From: Rheinheimera sp. MM224
GTDB taxonomy: Bacteria; Pseudomonadota; Gammaproteobacteria; Enterobacterales; Alteromonadaceae
DNA length: 64,000 bases
Assembly (NCBI RefSeq): GCF_947090785.1
Contig: NZ_OX352320.1
Coordinates: forward strand, 1,674,001-1,738,000
Reading direction: 5' to 3'
Shown: positions 42,402 through 52,165 of the stretch, in pieces
Layout of the letters: each line of letters starts with the position of its first letter
How positions within the stretch are numbered: the stretch's first letter is position 1
The notes under the pieces: model-generated
The model's database searches: none
Seen by the model: the letters and a program-made list of their open reading frames with translations, nothing else
Told to the model about the DNA's origin: nothing
Translations under genes and position numbers: made by a program

Positions 42402-44332
42402 AGTATCGCGCTGACATTGATGGGCTAAGATCGATCGCTATTCTCCCGGTACTACTTTTTCATTTTGGTTTTGAAGTATTTTCGGGAGGCTTTGTAGGTG
42501 TAGACATATTTTTTGTCATCAGCGGTTTTTTAATTTCGTCCATTATCGTCGAAGAAATCAGGGAAGGGCGCTTCTCTTACATTTCTTTTTATGAGCGCCG
42601 GATCCGGCGATTAATGCCACTTTACTTTTCAGTACTGGTGGTCAGCCTAATTTTTGCTTTGATTTTGTTTAGCCCCAGAGAGTTTTCTGCATTTCTGGAC
42701 AGCGCTGTTTATTCGTTGTTTTTTGCTTCAAATATTTATTTCTGGAATAACTTTGGTTATTTTGACGATGGTGCTGACCGATTGCCTCTGCTGCATACCT
42801 GGAGTTTGAGTGTTGAGGAACAGTTCTATATTGTTTTCCCTTTCCTGCTGATTTATTTGTTTCGCTCCGCGTTAAAAAACAGAGTCTTTCTGGTGCTTTT
42901 TGTGCTGTTTATTCTGGGTTATGTGCTCTCCTGTGTTGGGTCCTATTCGAAACCTCTGGCCAGTTACTATTTATTACCAACCCGCGGCTGGGAGTTGTTA
43001 CTGGGTGCGCTTGCCTATTTTTACCGGGATAAATTTGATGGGATACGACATCCGCTAAAGGCCGATATTTTTCTTTTTTCGATGTTTTTTATACTGATTT
43101 ATTTCATCCTGAGTTTTGAGAAAGGCAGTCCTTTTCCCGGTCCCTGGGCTTTGCCACCCACTTTAGTGGTATTTTTTATATTGGCGTTGAATAAAGCCGA
43201 TTTTCTGTTCTATAAGCTTTTAGCCAATAAGGTTTTGGTTTATATAGGTTTGATCAGCTACAGCTTATACATGGTGCATCAGCCTGTTGTGGTTTTTTCC
43301 AACTTTATTAACCACAGCTCCACTCACCCTATCTGGTATAAATTTGTTCTGATCGCCATCACCTTTGCGATCTCTTATCTGACCTACAGATTTATAGAGT
43401 CGCCATTCAGATCAAAAAGCCGTATGGACAGATCCATGATTTATAAGCTGTTTTTTACCGCTTTTTTTCTGGTGCTGCTAAGTCTTGTGACGCTGAAAAT
43501 GCTGGTGCTTTATAAACCTGCAACGCTATACAGCCCGCAGTTAATGCAGGTGGATGCACTGGTTAAACCCAACCTTGGGCTGTCAGATCTTTGCGATAAC
43601 GGCCAATTAAACCCGGATGCCTGTCAAAATAGTGCAGAGCCTGAGTGGATTGTCTGGGGCGATTCACTGGGGATGCATGTCGCAAACAGTATGCAGGCAG
43701 CCAATGCGTTTAAATTTGTGCAGAAAACCTTGAGTGCATGCCCGCCTGTTTTAGATTTTAGTGTGCTTCGTTATGACCATACCGGCAAATGGGCGAATAA
43801 ATGTCTGGCAAATAATCAGGCTGTGTTTGATTTTATAAAGTCGCGACCAGAGCTGAAGTATGTGGTGCTGGCATCCACTTTCGATTATTCCTATGCGAAA
43901 AATTACTATGATGGCCGCATCCAGAGCTATGACCGCAGCATCGCTTTACAGCGATTAACTGCAACTATTGCCGCCCTTGAAAAGCTTGGCAAGAAAGTGG
44001 TTGTGATTTCTCCACCACCTTTGTCTTCTTTTGACCCAGGATTTTGTTATGTCCGCTCTGTCGCCTCAGGCGCTCATGCAGAGCAGTGCAATTTCAAAGC
44101 TGTCCAGACCGGAGAAGCGACAGAGCTGTTAAGTCTGCTGCCACCACAGTATCTGCAGATCAATTTATCCCGATATTTTTGTTCTGACTCTGAGCATTGT
44201 ATAAGCAGTTTCAACGACAAGCCTTTGTTTAAGGATTACATCCATTTAACCAAGAGTGGCTCCGCCTATCTGGTGAATGAAACCAGCTTTGTGTCTGACT
44301 TGAATTCGCTAAAAGAAGGAGAGCAGAAATGA
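42398..44332 (+). CDS. Acyltransferase with C-terminal SGNH domain (OafA/YrhL type)
   Basis: The 644-residue protein has an acyltransferase-3 membrane domain (about residues 1-360). Family landmarks are YRADIDGLRSIAILPVLLFH, FFVISGFLIS, RRIRRLMPLY, and HTWSLSVEEQFY near residue 130. A periplasmic SGNH hydrolase-like domain follows from about residue 380, with WGDSLGMHVANS (nucleophile Ser) and the closing D-x2-H in KDYIHLTKSG. Proteins of this layout O-acetylate sugars of surface polysaccharides. Translation is coupled at both ends by 4-base ATGA overlaps. Confidence 0.93.
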   Translation: MKYRADIDGLRSIAILPVLLFHFGFEVFSGGFVGVDIFFVISGFLISSIIVEEIREGRFSYISFYERRIRRLMPLYFSVLVVSLIFALILFSPREFSAFLDSAVYSLFFASNIYFWNNFGYFDDGADRLPLLHTWSLSVEEQFYIVFPFLLIYLFRSALKNRVFLVLFVLFILGYVLSCVGSYSKPLASYYLLPTRGWELLLGALAYFYRDKFDGIRHPLKADIFLFSMFFILIYFILSFEKGSPFPGPWALPPTLVVFFILALNKADFLFYKLLANKVLVYIGLISYSLYMVHQPVVVFSNFINHSSTHPIWYKFVLIAITFAISYLTYRFIESPFRSKSRMDRSMIYKLFFTAFFLVLLSLVTLKMLVLYKPATLYSPQLMQVDALVKPNLGLSDLCDNGQLNPDACQNSAEPEWIVWGDSLGMHVANSMQAANAFKFVQKTLSACPPVLDFSVLRYDHTGKWANKCLANNQAVFDFIKSRPELKYVVLASTFDYSYAKNYYDGRIQSYDRSIALQRLTATIAALEKLGKKVVVISPPPLSSFDPGFCYVRSVASGAHAEQCNFKAVQTGEATELLSLLPPQYLQINLSRYFCSDSEHCISSFNDKPLFKDYIHLTKSGSAYLVNETSFVSDLNSLKEGEQK

Positions 44333-45330
44333 GAGATCTGCGTATTGATTTTCTGAAATTTGTAGGGCTGGTGATGATTATACTCGCTCACTCAGGCCCG
44401 CCTGGTGGCATTTTCCAACTGAGAAACTTTGATGTGCCATTGATGGTGTTTTGTTCTGGTTTTGTGTTTTCTTATGGTGTGTCTTATAGCGGCTATTTGA
44501 GTTATGTGATGGCACGGCTGCAACGCTTAGTGATCCCTGTCTGGTTTTTTCTGCTGTTCTTTTTTGCATTCAACTCTGCTTTGGCGAGCGATCCGGACTA
44601 TGTGTTTTTAACCTTTCTTTTTGTTGAAGGCGAGGGACTTGAGTATTTGTGGATTATTCAGGTGTTTGTATCCATTGCTATGGTTTCGCCTTTTATCTAT
44701 AAATTTAATCAGTTGATCCGCTCTGATACAGTGTTTTTCTGCCTGTGTTTTTTGTTTTTAGTTCTTTACGATCTGTTTATCTCCTGGGCAGGCCGGGAGT
44801 TGTATCAGGACTATAAACTACTAAGGACACTATTACTTCTGATCCCCTATTCCCTGGTTTTTTTGTTAGGACTAAGGTTCAAAACCAAGAGTAACGCCAG
44901 CGTTTTAATGACGTCGGTATTTTGTATTGTGCTCTTTATGGTGATGTTTTATTGGGTAGGACGAACTGACGACGGTATTTTGTCCACCCAACATTTTAAA
45001 TACCCACCAGGTTTGTATTATTTGTCTTATGCAGTGGCAGTGACTTGCTTGCTGTTGTACTGCTCAACCCGGTTTTATGCCCAGCTGTTTGCAGTGTCTC
45101 ATTTCAATAACCTGGTACTTTTTGTCTCCTCGAATTCGATCTGGATTTACCTGTGGCACATCGTATTTTTAGGGCTAATAGACGGGCACTGGTTCGTGCG
45201 TTGGCTGCTGATCCTGAGCTGCTCCATTCTTTGTATGTATATTCAGGTGAGGATAGTGAAGGCTATTATTGCAAAGGCCTCTGTAAGGGAAACATACGCT
45301 AAGTTGATGTTAAAGACATTAACTGGCTGA
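44329..45330 (+). CDS. Acyltransferase family 3 membrane protein
   Basis: The 333-residue polytopic protein has the acyltransferase-3 start RDLRIDFLKFVGLVMIILAH, with the His near residue 22, and PLMVFCSGFVFSYG near residue 38. About ten hydrophobic segments follow, with no SGNH domain. It probably adds an acetyl or other acyl group to the EPS in addition to the upstream enzyme. It ends the rightward operon, and its last 12 bases overlap the 3' end of the convergent VpsP-like gene. Confidence 0.9.
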   Translation: MRDLRIDFLKFVGLVMIILAHSGPPGGIFQLRNFDVPLMVFCSGFVFSYGVSYSGYLSYVMARLQRLVIPVWFFLLFFFAFNSALASDPDYVFLTFLFVEGEGLEYLWIIQVFVSIAMVSPFIYKFNQLIRSDTVFFCLCFLFLVLYDLFISWAGRELYQDYKLLRTLLLLIPYSLVFLLGLRFKTKSNASVLMTSVFCIVLFMVMFYWVGRTDDGILSTQHFKYPPGLYYLSYAVAVTCLLLYCSTRFYAQLFAVSHFNNLVLFVSSNSIWIYLWHIVFLGLIDGHWFVRWLLILSCSILCMYIQVRIVKAIIAKASVRETYAKLMLKTLTG

Positions 45331-46089
45331 GCGGGAAGATTTTGCGCAAAGATCATCTTTGATCAGCTGCTTAATGGGTTCAGGCAAACTGTTTTTTGAC
45401 GTACGGAAGTAAGTGCAAGCAAGCTCAACCTTTCCTGTACTTCTGATGATGTTTAACGTTTGAAAATAAGAGCTTTGTCCGCTTTGCAGTGCTTTGTCCA
45501 TCGCATAAAACGTATTAGTTTTTTGCTGGCCATTGAGTAATGACCAGCGTGATAGTCCTAACGCCAGCTCTCTTAACGAGGTTTCAGGCATATAAGGACC
45601 ATACTTTTTCGCCAGCTCTAACTGTTCAAAAGCTTCAGTAATACGAAACTGGGTCACGCCGAGATAATAGGCATAGTCAGCATAAGCATTAGGCCATAAA
45701 GGCCTGGCCTGAATGGCTTCTTTATAATAAGTTTCCGTCTGTTCCAGTTCTTTGGTCGTCATTAAACCTGCGTACCAGCCCCATTCATTTATTTTTGCTT
45801 TGGTCAGCAGATAGTGCGGGTGTTTAGGATGAAGCTCTATGGCTTTATCTATAGCTTCACTTGCTTGCTTCCAGCTTTCTTCTGTCAGCAATGGCTGGTT
45901 TTTCACCCACAGCTCGACAAAATAATTGGCTTTAAAGTACCAGGCGCTGGCCAGTCCTATCGGGATTATATGCCAGGCCGTCAGGCCTAATAACAGCAAC
46001 GCCGGCAGGGCGAGTAAACGGGACACTTTACTGCCATGCAACACAGGGCCTGCGCTCTGGTGGCGGGTGCGACGTTGGCGTTCTGGCAT
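45319..46089 (-). CDS. VpsP-like polysaccharide biosynthesis protein with TPR-type helices
   Basis: About 256 residues. A basic N-terminus is followed by one membrane segment (LLALPALLLLGLTAWHIIPI near residues 21-40). A soluble region then has helical pairs of TPR type (EAIDKAIELHPKHPHYLLTK near residue 84, TYYKEAIQARPLWPNAYADY near residue 119). This arrangement fits the VpsP family found at the end of Vibrio-type EPS operons; its exact role is not known. ATG at 46089 was chosen because upstream in-frame sequence overlaps the phosphatase gene. It overlaps the convergent acyltransferase by 12 bases. Confidence 0.75.
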   Translation of the reverse strand: MPERQRRTRHQSAGPVLHGSKVSRLLALPALLLLGLTAWHIIPIGLASAWYFKANYFVELWVKNQPLLTEESWKQASEAIDKAIELHPKHPHYLLTKAKINEWGWYAGLMTTKELEQTETYYKEAIQARPLWPNAYADYAYYLGVTQFRITEAFEQLELAKKYGPYMPETSLRELALGLSRWSLLNGQQKTNTFYAMDKALQSGQSSYFQTLNIIRSTGKVELACTYFRTSKNSLPEPIKQLIKDDLCAKSSRSAS

Positions 46090-46099
46090 TCTAGAACCC

Positions 46100-46825
46100 T
46101 TAACTGAAATGGATATGGCTAATACGTTTTGGATGTTCTGTGACCAACTGTTCGGCATAATCATGACCACACAAGGTGGTTATATAATCCCGTGCTTCTG
46201 CTAGTTTGGGAGGTCGGCGCTGCAGGTTATGGCTGTCGCTGGCAACGATGTGAAAAGCTTTTTGCTGCAGCAACAGTAATGCTGTCTCTTTACTGCTTTC
46301 CCCCATATCACCCAGCACTGAACTCGCTGTCAGTTGCAGCAAACATCCCATACGCTGAAAGGGCAGCAGTTTTTTCAGATCAAGCTGAATGTCTCTGTTG
46401 CGCTCAGGATGGGCGATCATCGGCAGCACCTGTTTACCCAGCAACCATTTAACCAGCCGGTCTGCACCTGCAGGTATATGGCTATGCGGAAACTCCAGCA
46501 ACAGCACTTTGTAGCCCTGATACTCACCTAAATAAGGCAAGCTGCCTGATTCAACCCAGCCCGGTAGTTCAGAGCATAAGCGTACTTCGGCAGCCGCAGC
46601 GAGTTGCACCGACAGGCCTGCTTCTTTTGCAGCAGCCTTGAGGCCTGCTAGTCCCTGTTGAATGCTGGCCAGAGTATTATCAAAGTGTCCCGGGTTGATA
46701 TGAGGGGTGCTGACAATATGACTGATGCCATTGAGCTCTGCCATTTTCAGCAGTTGTATAGACTCTTCTACAGTTCTGGCTCCATCATCCAGCCCAGGAA
46801 TAAAATGGCAGTGCAGGTCGTACAT
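46100..46825 (-). CDS. PHP-type protein-tyrosine phosphatase (CpsB/YwqE family)
   Basis: The 241-residue metal-dependent phosphatase shows the PHP metal ligands at MYDLHCHFIPGLDDGA (N-terminus), VSTPHINPGHF near residue 39, MIAHPERNRDI near residue 136, and IVASDSHNLQRRPP near residue 193. It removes phosphate from the tyrosine-rich tail of the BY-kinase encoded just upstream, setting the phosphorylation cycle needed for EPS export. Its ATG overlaps the kinase stop by one base (TGATG), which ties production of the two together. Confidence 0.94.
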   Translation of the reverse strand: MYDLHCHFIPGLDDGARTVEESIQLLKMAELNGISHIVSTPHINPGHFDNTLASIQQGLAGLKAAAKEAGLSVQLAAAAEVRLCSELPGWVESGSLPYLGEYQGYKVLLLEFPHSHIPAGADRLVKWLLGKQVLPMIAHPERNRDIQLDLKKLLPFQRMGCLLQLTASSVLGDMGESSKETALLLLQQKAFHIVASDSHNLQRRPPKLAEARDYITTLCGHDYAEQLVTEHPKRISHIHFS

Positions 46826-49014
46826 CAGCTGTTCTCGTTGCTGTAATAGTGGTAATAGCCATAATGGCTATAGTCACCATAACTTTGCGCCACTCTTTTC
46901 ATATTCACTTTATTCAGAATGACGCCATAGAGGTTGTTTTCGGTCTGCAGCAATTTGGCGATACCACTTTGTATCGCGCCTTTACGTGTCTCGTCTGTCG
47001 CGACCACAAAGACAACAGCGTCGGCCTGTTTGGCAACGACTAAAGAGTCGCTTACTGCCTGAACAGGAGGCGTGTCAATAATAATTCTGTCGTAGCGGGC
47101 AGATAAATCGACCAACAGCTCGGCAAAACGTGGCGAAAGTAAAAGCTCCAGCGGGTTAGGGGGCACATTACCAGCGGGCAGCAGATCGATACCTGAGGTT
47201 TCATCTGCCACTATGCAGGTGTCAATTTGTTCACGGCCTGCTATTAAATTAGCCAGGCCTGGCTGATAGGCCGGTAAACCAAAACGTTTAGCGAGCGTAG
47301 GGCGGCGCATATCCGCATCAATCAGCAACACTTTTTCCATCTGGCCAAAAGCAAAAGCCAGATTAGTCGCAGAGGTTGATTTGCCCTCAGACGGTACTGC
47401 AGAGGTCACTTCAATCAGCTTTAAGGGTTTATCCAGCGCCAGCAAAATTAAGCTGGTTCTGATACTTCGTACCGCCTCAGCGTATTGCTTATGTTGATCG
47501 CTAAAAAAGCTATAGAGAGGCAAGTCCTGATTTTTCTTGTGAGGCAAGTCAGGCATAAAACCTAATGTACGTTGTCCCAATTGATTTTCGACGTCTTGAG
47601 GCGACTTTATCGTGTCGTTTAATGCATCCAACAAAAAGGCCAATAACATGCCCAAGCCGAGCGTAATGATAAAGGCGATAATGACCACCAGCTTACGTTT
47701 AGGTGAGATAGGCTCAGTCGACGGCGTTGCAAGATCGGTGAAACGCGCCAGGGCCGAATTAAAATTGCTGGTCGCCTGGGTTTCTTTTTGTCTGGATAAG
47801 AAGGTTTCAAATAGCTGTCTGTTGGTCAGAACTTCTCGCTCAAGGCTTTGATAAGTGGTCTCTTTTAAGCTGACCGTCTGATACTGATTTTTGGCTTTTG
47901 CCATTTCCTCTTCCAGTGAGCTGACGTTTTCCTTCACAGATTGGGCTTCATTCTCTATGCCAGAAATCAGTTTTTTAATCTGACTTCTTAAGTTTTCCTG
48001 TACAGCCGTCAATTCACTTTTCGCAGCTATCAGCCGTGGATGTTTTAGACCATAAATTTTTGACAGCTCAGACACTCTACGCTCAGTCAAAATAAGCTGG
48101 TTTTTTGCATCCTGGATCCCTCTGTGTGCGGTAATTTCAGGCAAGCTTTCCAGTTTTTCAATATTGTTGATGCCATATTGTTTGATCACACGGATAAAAC
48201 CGTCGACCTGGGCTTTGCGGCTACGGGCTTCGGTCAAGGCTTCAGACAATCGTTCCAGCTCTTTGGCGCCTAAACCTCTAACGCCCTCTATATCAACCAG
48301 ACCTTCCTGCGCTCTGTAGGCTTGTAATTTGGCTTCGGATTCGTCCAGTTGCACGCGCAGTTCGCCAAGACGACCACCCAGCCAACTGGCGGCCTGCTGC
48401 GTGATGCCAAGCCTCGCTTCCAACTGACTATTGATATAAGCCTCACCCACAGCATTAGCAACCTGAGCTGCAAGATCCGGGGTATAGGTGACAAAGCTGA
48501 TTTGAACCAGTTGTGTTTTACGGATGGGACTGACATTGAGTCTGCTTTGGAATTGCGAAATCAGCTTATCTCTTTGTCTGAGCTCACGCTGTTCAGGTGT
48601 CAGTTTGCTTTCTGCGCTTGGAATAAAAGGGATCAGATCTTTAAGCCGGCTGATTAAACCTGGTTTTCCGATAAAATCCGGATGATCCTGCAGGTTCAGC
48701 TTATTAACCACAGCTTCTGCAATAGAACGTGATTTCAATATTTCGAATTGGGTCAGGTAGTACTCCTGCTGACTGGAGTTAATACCGTACACCTCTTCTA
48801 TCGACACCGCGTTGGCCTGCTGACTTTCAATCAGCAGAGTAGCTGTGGCGGCATATCTGGATTTGACGTTGAGCATCACCAATACCGTCAGTATGGTCAC
48901 CAGTACAGCTAAACTCAGAATACGCCATTTATGAATATTGATAATGGAAAGATATTTACGCAGGTCAATGGTTTCCTGCTGCGAAGGCGCACCTGCTAAG
49001 TCCGTTACTGCCAT
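46825..49014 (-). CDS. wzc: Wzc-type polysaccharide co-polymerase and BY tyrosine autokinase
   Basis: The 729-residue protein has an N-terminal Wzz domain with two membrane segments (near residues 34-52 and 434-455) around a long periplasmic coiled-coil region. A cytoplasmic kinase domain follows with Walker A SAVPSEGKSTSATNLAFAFG near residue 534, A' LLIDADMRRP near 562 and B IIIDTPPV near 641. The C-terminus carries seven tyrosines in the last nineteen residues, the autophosphorylation tail. It controls chain length and works with Wza to export the polymer. Confidence 0.95.
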   Translation of the reverse strand: MAVTDLAGAPSQQETIDLRKYLSIINIHKWRILSLAVLVTILTVLVMLNVKSRYAATATLLIESQQANAVSIEEVYGINSSQQEYYLTQFEILKSRSIAEAVVNKLNLQDHPDFIGKPGLISRLKDLIPFIPSAESKLTPEQRELRQRDKLISQFQSRLNVSPIRKTQLVQISFVTYTPDLAAQVANAVGEAYINSQLEARLGITQQAASWLGGRLGELRVQLDESEAKLQAYRAQEGLVDIEGVRGLGAKELERLSEALTEARSRKAQVDGFIRVIKQYGINNIEKLESLPEITAHRGIQDAKNQLILTERRVSELSKIYGLKHPRLIAAKSELTAVQENLRSQIKKLISGIENEAQSVKENVSSLEEEMAKAKNQYQTVSLKETTYQSLEREVLTNRQLFETFLSRQKETQATSNFNSALARFTDLATPSTEPISPKRKLVVIIAFIITLGLGMLLAFLLDALNDTIKSPQDVENQLGQRTLGFMPDLPHKKNQDLPLYSFFSDQHKQYAEAVRSIRTSLILLALDKPLKLIEVTSAVPSEGKSTSATNLAFAFGQMEKVLLIDADMRRPTLAKRFGLPAYQPGLANLIAGREQIDTCIVADETSGIDLLPAGNVPPNPLELLLSPRFAELLVDLSARYDRIIIDTPPVQAVSDSLVVAKQADAVVFVVATDETRKGAIQSGIAKLLQTENNLYGVILNKVNMKRVAQSYGDYSHYGYYHYYSNENS

Positions 49015-49016
49015 AG

Positions 49017-49544
49017 TTAAAAGAATCTCTGTTCGATGGTGATGGTATCGCCAGCATCCACTTTCGTGTTCAGGTTGGCATTTTCTTGTTTACTTTTATT
49101 GGCTTCACGGGTAATAAAAATCTTCTCTTTTGAAGCCCGCTCGGTCAGGCCACCAGCTAAAGCAACCGCCTGATTGACCGTCATCCCCGGTTGATAAGGG
49201 TAGCCTCCAGGTAACTTCACTTCACCATGAATAAAAAACGGTCTGTATTCCACCATTCCGACAAAGACGTTAGGTTCGACAAAATAATCCCCTTTCAGGC
49301 CATTATAAATACGGCTTTCGAGCTGTTTAATCGAAAGCCCTTTGGCCATGATTTCGCCAAGGAAGGGGTAGTTTATTTTGCCGCTGTCAGTGAGCTGAGT
49401 TTCTATTTTCAGCTCTTCTTCACCGTACACCTGAATAATAATTTTATCGCCAGGCCCCAATAAATAATTAGCATCTTCCTGGGCGTACACCCAGGAAGAC
49501 CAACTGATTAAAAGGGCAACAAGCCAAACTACAAATTGCTGCAT
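49017..49544 (-). CDS. Polysaccharide export protein (Wza/VpsN-like, short form)
   Basis: The 175-residue protein has a signal peptide ending near WVYA and the polysaccharide export domain (YLLGPGDKIIIQVYGEEELK near residues 27-46). One SLBB-type region follows (VNQAVALAGGLTERASKEKI near residue 122). It lacks the C-terminal helix that forms the Wza outer-membrane pore, so another protein, perhaps the barrel at 49573, may complete the exit channel. It lies 2 bases before wzc. Confidence 0.9.
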   Translation of the reverse strand: MQQFVVWLVALLISWSSWVYAQEDANYLLGPGDKIIIQVYGEEELKIETQLTDSGKINYPFLGEIMAKGLSIKQLESRIYNGLKGDYFVEPNVFVGMVEYRPFFIHGEVKLPGGYPYQPGMTVNQAVALAGGLTERASKEKIFITREANKSKQENANLNTKVDAGDTITIEQRFF

Positions 49545-49572
49545 AATCTATCCATGAAATCTGATCCGAGGA

Positions 49573-50754
49573 TCAAAGAGAAAAGTCAAAATTTACACCG
49601 ACGATGTTCCGGTCAAATTCTATACCAGGTACAGAAGAGGTTTTATCTGTCACAGTGGTAAACAACGAAACATCGACAAAGCGGCGAAACGCATATTTGA
49701 TACTGGCGGTGTAGGAGTCGTTTTCATCCTCTCTGTTTATCCCCACATAATCCTCTTCCAGCCTATTGTAGGCCAGTTGAGTTTGCACAGCTTCTGACCA
49801 GTTGTGGTACCAGCTTAGCGAATAGGTGGTCTCTTTAATGTAGTCACCGCCTTGTAACGGATCTTTAGCTTTACGTCCTGTGCCTAAATTAAAGTTACTG
49901 TAGGTCAGAGGGGCCCAGTTAGCGTTGACTGTCCAGGCCACGCCGCTGAAATCATCACGGGTTGAGTCATCAAATTCTTTTTTCTGATAACCTAATTTGA
50001 ACTCACCTGAGGTCAGGGCACTGATTTGCCATTCTGCACCGGCTTTTACATTGGTTTCTTTGCTGTCTCTGGGCGCTTCCGGGTCAACGAAGTCATAGCC
50101 TATGTCGACAATACTGGTTTCCAGCACGGCTGTAGTACCGGACAAGGTGTCGTAGTAAAAATTAATGCCGCCCATGGTGGAGTCATAATCTCTGAACTGA
50201 GTGACTTCACGCTGGTTCATATACTCTTTATTAAAGTAACGGGCACCAAAACGAACCCGGGCTGGTGCGGCCAGAGCTCCATACTCGTAATAACCGGACA
50301 AGGTCTGATTATTAAAGCGGGTAGGGTCGTCCAGATTATTGTTCAGGCCTTCGGTAATGCCTGTACCTCTGTCCTCGTGGCCCCACACCATATCTGCTTT
50401 GACGTTTAACTTACCTTGCTCGGACAACTGGGTATTAAACAAGCCACCTAATAAGGTGTCGGTAAAATTATCGCTACTGCTGCTGAAATAGTTGCCGTGA
50501 TAAGCGGCCGCACTGAATTCGAGACTGGTGACGCCATCATCTCTGCTGGCTTTTAACGATGGCAATACCGTCATAATCCAACTGTCTGTTTCGTTGGCAC
50601 TGACACTGGTGATGTTGTCATCGTACTTCAGGCCAGTGCTGAGCAGAGGCGTAATATCAAAGCCCGACTCTGTCTTAATAGCCTGTGGATCTACAGCTTG
50701 TACTCCAGCGCTGGCAAAAGCCAGCGCTGTCATAATAGCTAACTTGGATTTCAT
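49573..50754 (-). CDS. Outer-membrane beta-barrel protein of the EPS operon (VpsM-like)
   Basis: About 393 residues with a signal peptide (MKSKLAIMTALAFASAGVQA). A barrel of many amphipathic strands follows (for example LKYDDNITSVSANETDSWI, LSGYYEYGALAAPARVRFGA) and ends in Phe-x-Leu (NFDFSL). Its position after the WcaJ-like gene and before wza matches VpsM/BBP2-type barrels in exosortase- and Vps-type EPS loci. It may form the exit pore for the polymer. ATG at 50754 begins at the signal peptide; ATG at 50778 overlaps the previous stop. Confidence 0.82.
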   Translation of the reverse strand: MKSKLAIMTALAFASAGVQAVDPQAIKTESGFDITPLLSTGLKYDDNITSVSANETDSWIMTVLPSLKASRDDGVTSLEFSAAAYHGNYFSSSSDNFTDTLLGGLFNTQLSEQGKLNVKADMVWGHEDRGTGITEGLNNNLDDPTRFNNQTLSGYYEYGALAAPARVRFGARYFNKEYMNQREVTQFRDYDSTMGGINFYYDTLSGTTAVLETSIVDIGYDFVDPEAPRDSKETNVKAGAEWQISALTSGEFKLGYQKKEFDDSTRDDFSGVAWTVNANWAPLTYSNFNLGTGRKAKDPLQGGDYIKETTYSLSWYHNWSEAVQTQLAYNRLEEDYVGINREDENDSYTASIKYAFRRFVDVSLFTTVTDKTSSVPGIEFDRNIVGVNFDFSL

Positions 50755-50767
50755 AACAGTGGCCCTT

Positions 50768-52165
50768 CTAATATACATTTTTCCCTGTAAACCCTCTAAA
50801 GAAGGTCAAAAATACTATTTTTGTATCCCACCACAGTGACCAGTTCTTGATATACGTCAGGTCATATTCCACCCGTTTTTCCATCTTCTCTAACGAGTCG
50901 GTTTCACCGCGCCAGCCGTTAATTTGCGCCCAGCCGGTAATACCTGGTTTGACTTTGTGTCTGAGCATATAAAAGGCTACCAGCTTTCTATACTGTTCAT
51001 TGTGCGCTACCGCATGTGGACGGGGGCCCACCACAGACATTTCACCTCTGAGTACATTGATAAACTGCGGTAACTCATCCAGTGATGTGCGTCTTAGTAC
51101 AGCACCTAAGGGCGTGACTCGGGCATCGCCTTTTTTAGCCTGAACAACAGTATCTCCGTTGTCCTGAACCGTCATACTGCGAAACTTGAATACTTTGATC
51201 GCTTTACCATCCAATCCGTAGCGGTCTTGTTTAAAGAATACCGGACCACGGCTGGTGATTTTAATGGCAGCAGCTATCACTAGCATTGGAAGGGCCAATA
51301 ACAACAAGGCGATACTGCTTACCGTCACGTCAAACGAACGTTTTAACCAGTCGTGAGCACCGTAGTAAGGGGATTCAAATACGCTCAGCGTCTCGACATC
51401 TCCTATAGTGCCTAGTCTGGCATGCATCAGGTTATACAGCAGGAAGTCAGGCACTATGTGGACATCTACTGTGGTATCGCCTAAACGCTGGATTATTTCA
51501 GCGATGCGCTTATCAGCAGATAAAGGCAAGGTGATATAAAGCTTATCAAATGCCCCATTTCTGGCTGATTCGACACATTCGTCAATTTTACCGCTGAGTG
51601 CTTTTCCACATTCAGGCAGGCGATCGGCTTCTCTGTCGTCGTATACACTGCAAAACTGTAATCCAAGCTCTGGTTTGCTGGTGATTTCATTGATTAAGCG
51701 CTTGGCATTGGCGGTGCAACCGATAACGGCAACACGACGGATGCTGTAGCCTTTTTTGTGCAGGGTGTTTTTGATCATACGGGCAGCAACACGCCACACA
51801 GTGGTGTAGCACAATGCCAGACTGAACCAGCCGACAAGAATGACCCTTGAGTAGCTGGCGGTACTTTTTAATGCAAAGGTAATAGCCAGCATCAGACTAA
51901 AGGCAACAAATAAGCACAGCACCACCAAAGCAACATTGCTGGTCAGTGTGCTAATGCGCCATGAACGATATAATTGAACGGATTCTGCCGTATACAGATA
52001 GACCGCCATTACAGTGAAGTACAGCATAATGTAACTGGTCGTCACGACTTCGCCATACAGCTTCAGGCTCAGGTACAAAGCTGCACCTATGGCCACTATG
52101 TCGAAGAGTCTGTTTAGGAAACAGAAACCACTATCTTCCGCCTTGAAACTTGTGTGCGTGTTCAT
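50768..52165 (-). CDS. Undecaprenyl-phosphate glucose-1-phosphate transferase (WcaJ/VpsL type)
   Basis: The 465-residue membrane enzyme starts the EPS repeat unit by moving a hexose-1-phosphate, most likely glucose, to undecaprenyl phosphate. Four or five hydrophobic segments and a CoA-binding-like domain (VAVIGCTANAKRLINEI near residue 145) precede the C-terminal bacterial sugar transferase domain. That domain has FKFRSMTV near residue 330, RRTSLDELPQFINVLRGEMS near residue 360, and VGPRPH. It is the first gene of the leftward operon of about 7 kb. Confidence 0.94.
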   Translation of the reverse strand: MNTHTSFKAEDSGFCFLNRLFDIVAIGAALYLSLKLYGEVVTTSYIMLYFTVMAVYLYTAESVQLYRSWRISTLTSNVALVVLCLFVAFSLMLAITFALKSTASYSRVILVGWFSLALCYTTVWRVAARMIKNTLHKKGYSIRRVAVIGCTANAKRLINEITSKPELGLQFCSVYDDREADRLPECGKALSGKIDECVESARNGAFDKLYITLPLSADKRIAEIIQRLGDTTVDVHIVPDFLLYNLMHARLGTIGDVETLSVFESPYYGAHDWLKRSFDVTVSSIALLLLALPMLVIAAAIKITSRGPVFFKQDRYGLDGKAIKVFKFRSMTVQDNGDTVVQAKKGDARVTPLGAVLRRTSLDELPQFINVLRGEMSVVGPRPHAVAHNEQYRKLVAFYMLRHKVKPGITGWAQINGWRGETDSLEKMEKRVEYDLTYIKNWSLWWDTKIVFLTFFRGFTGKNVY

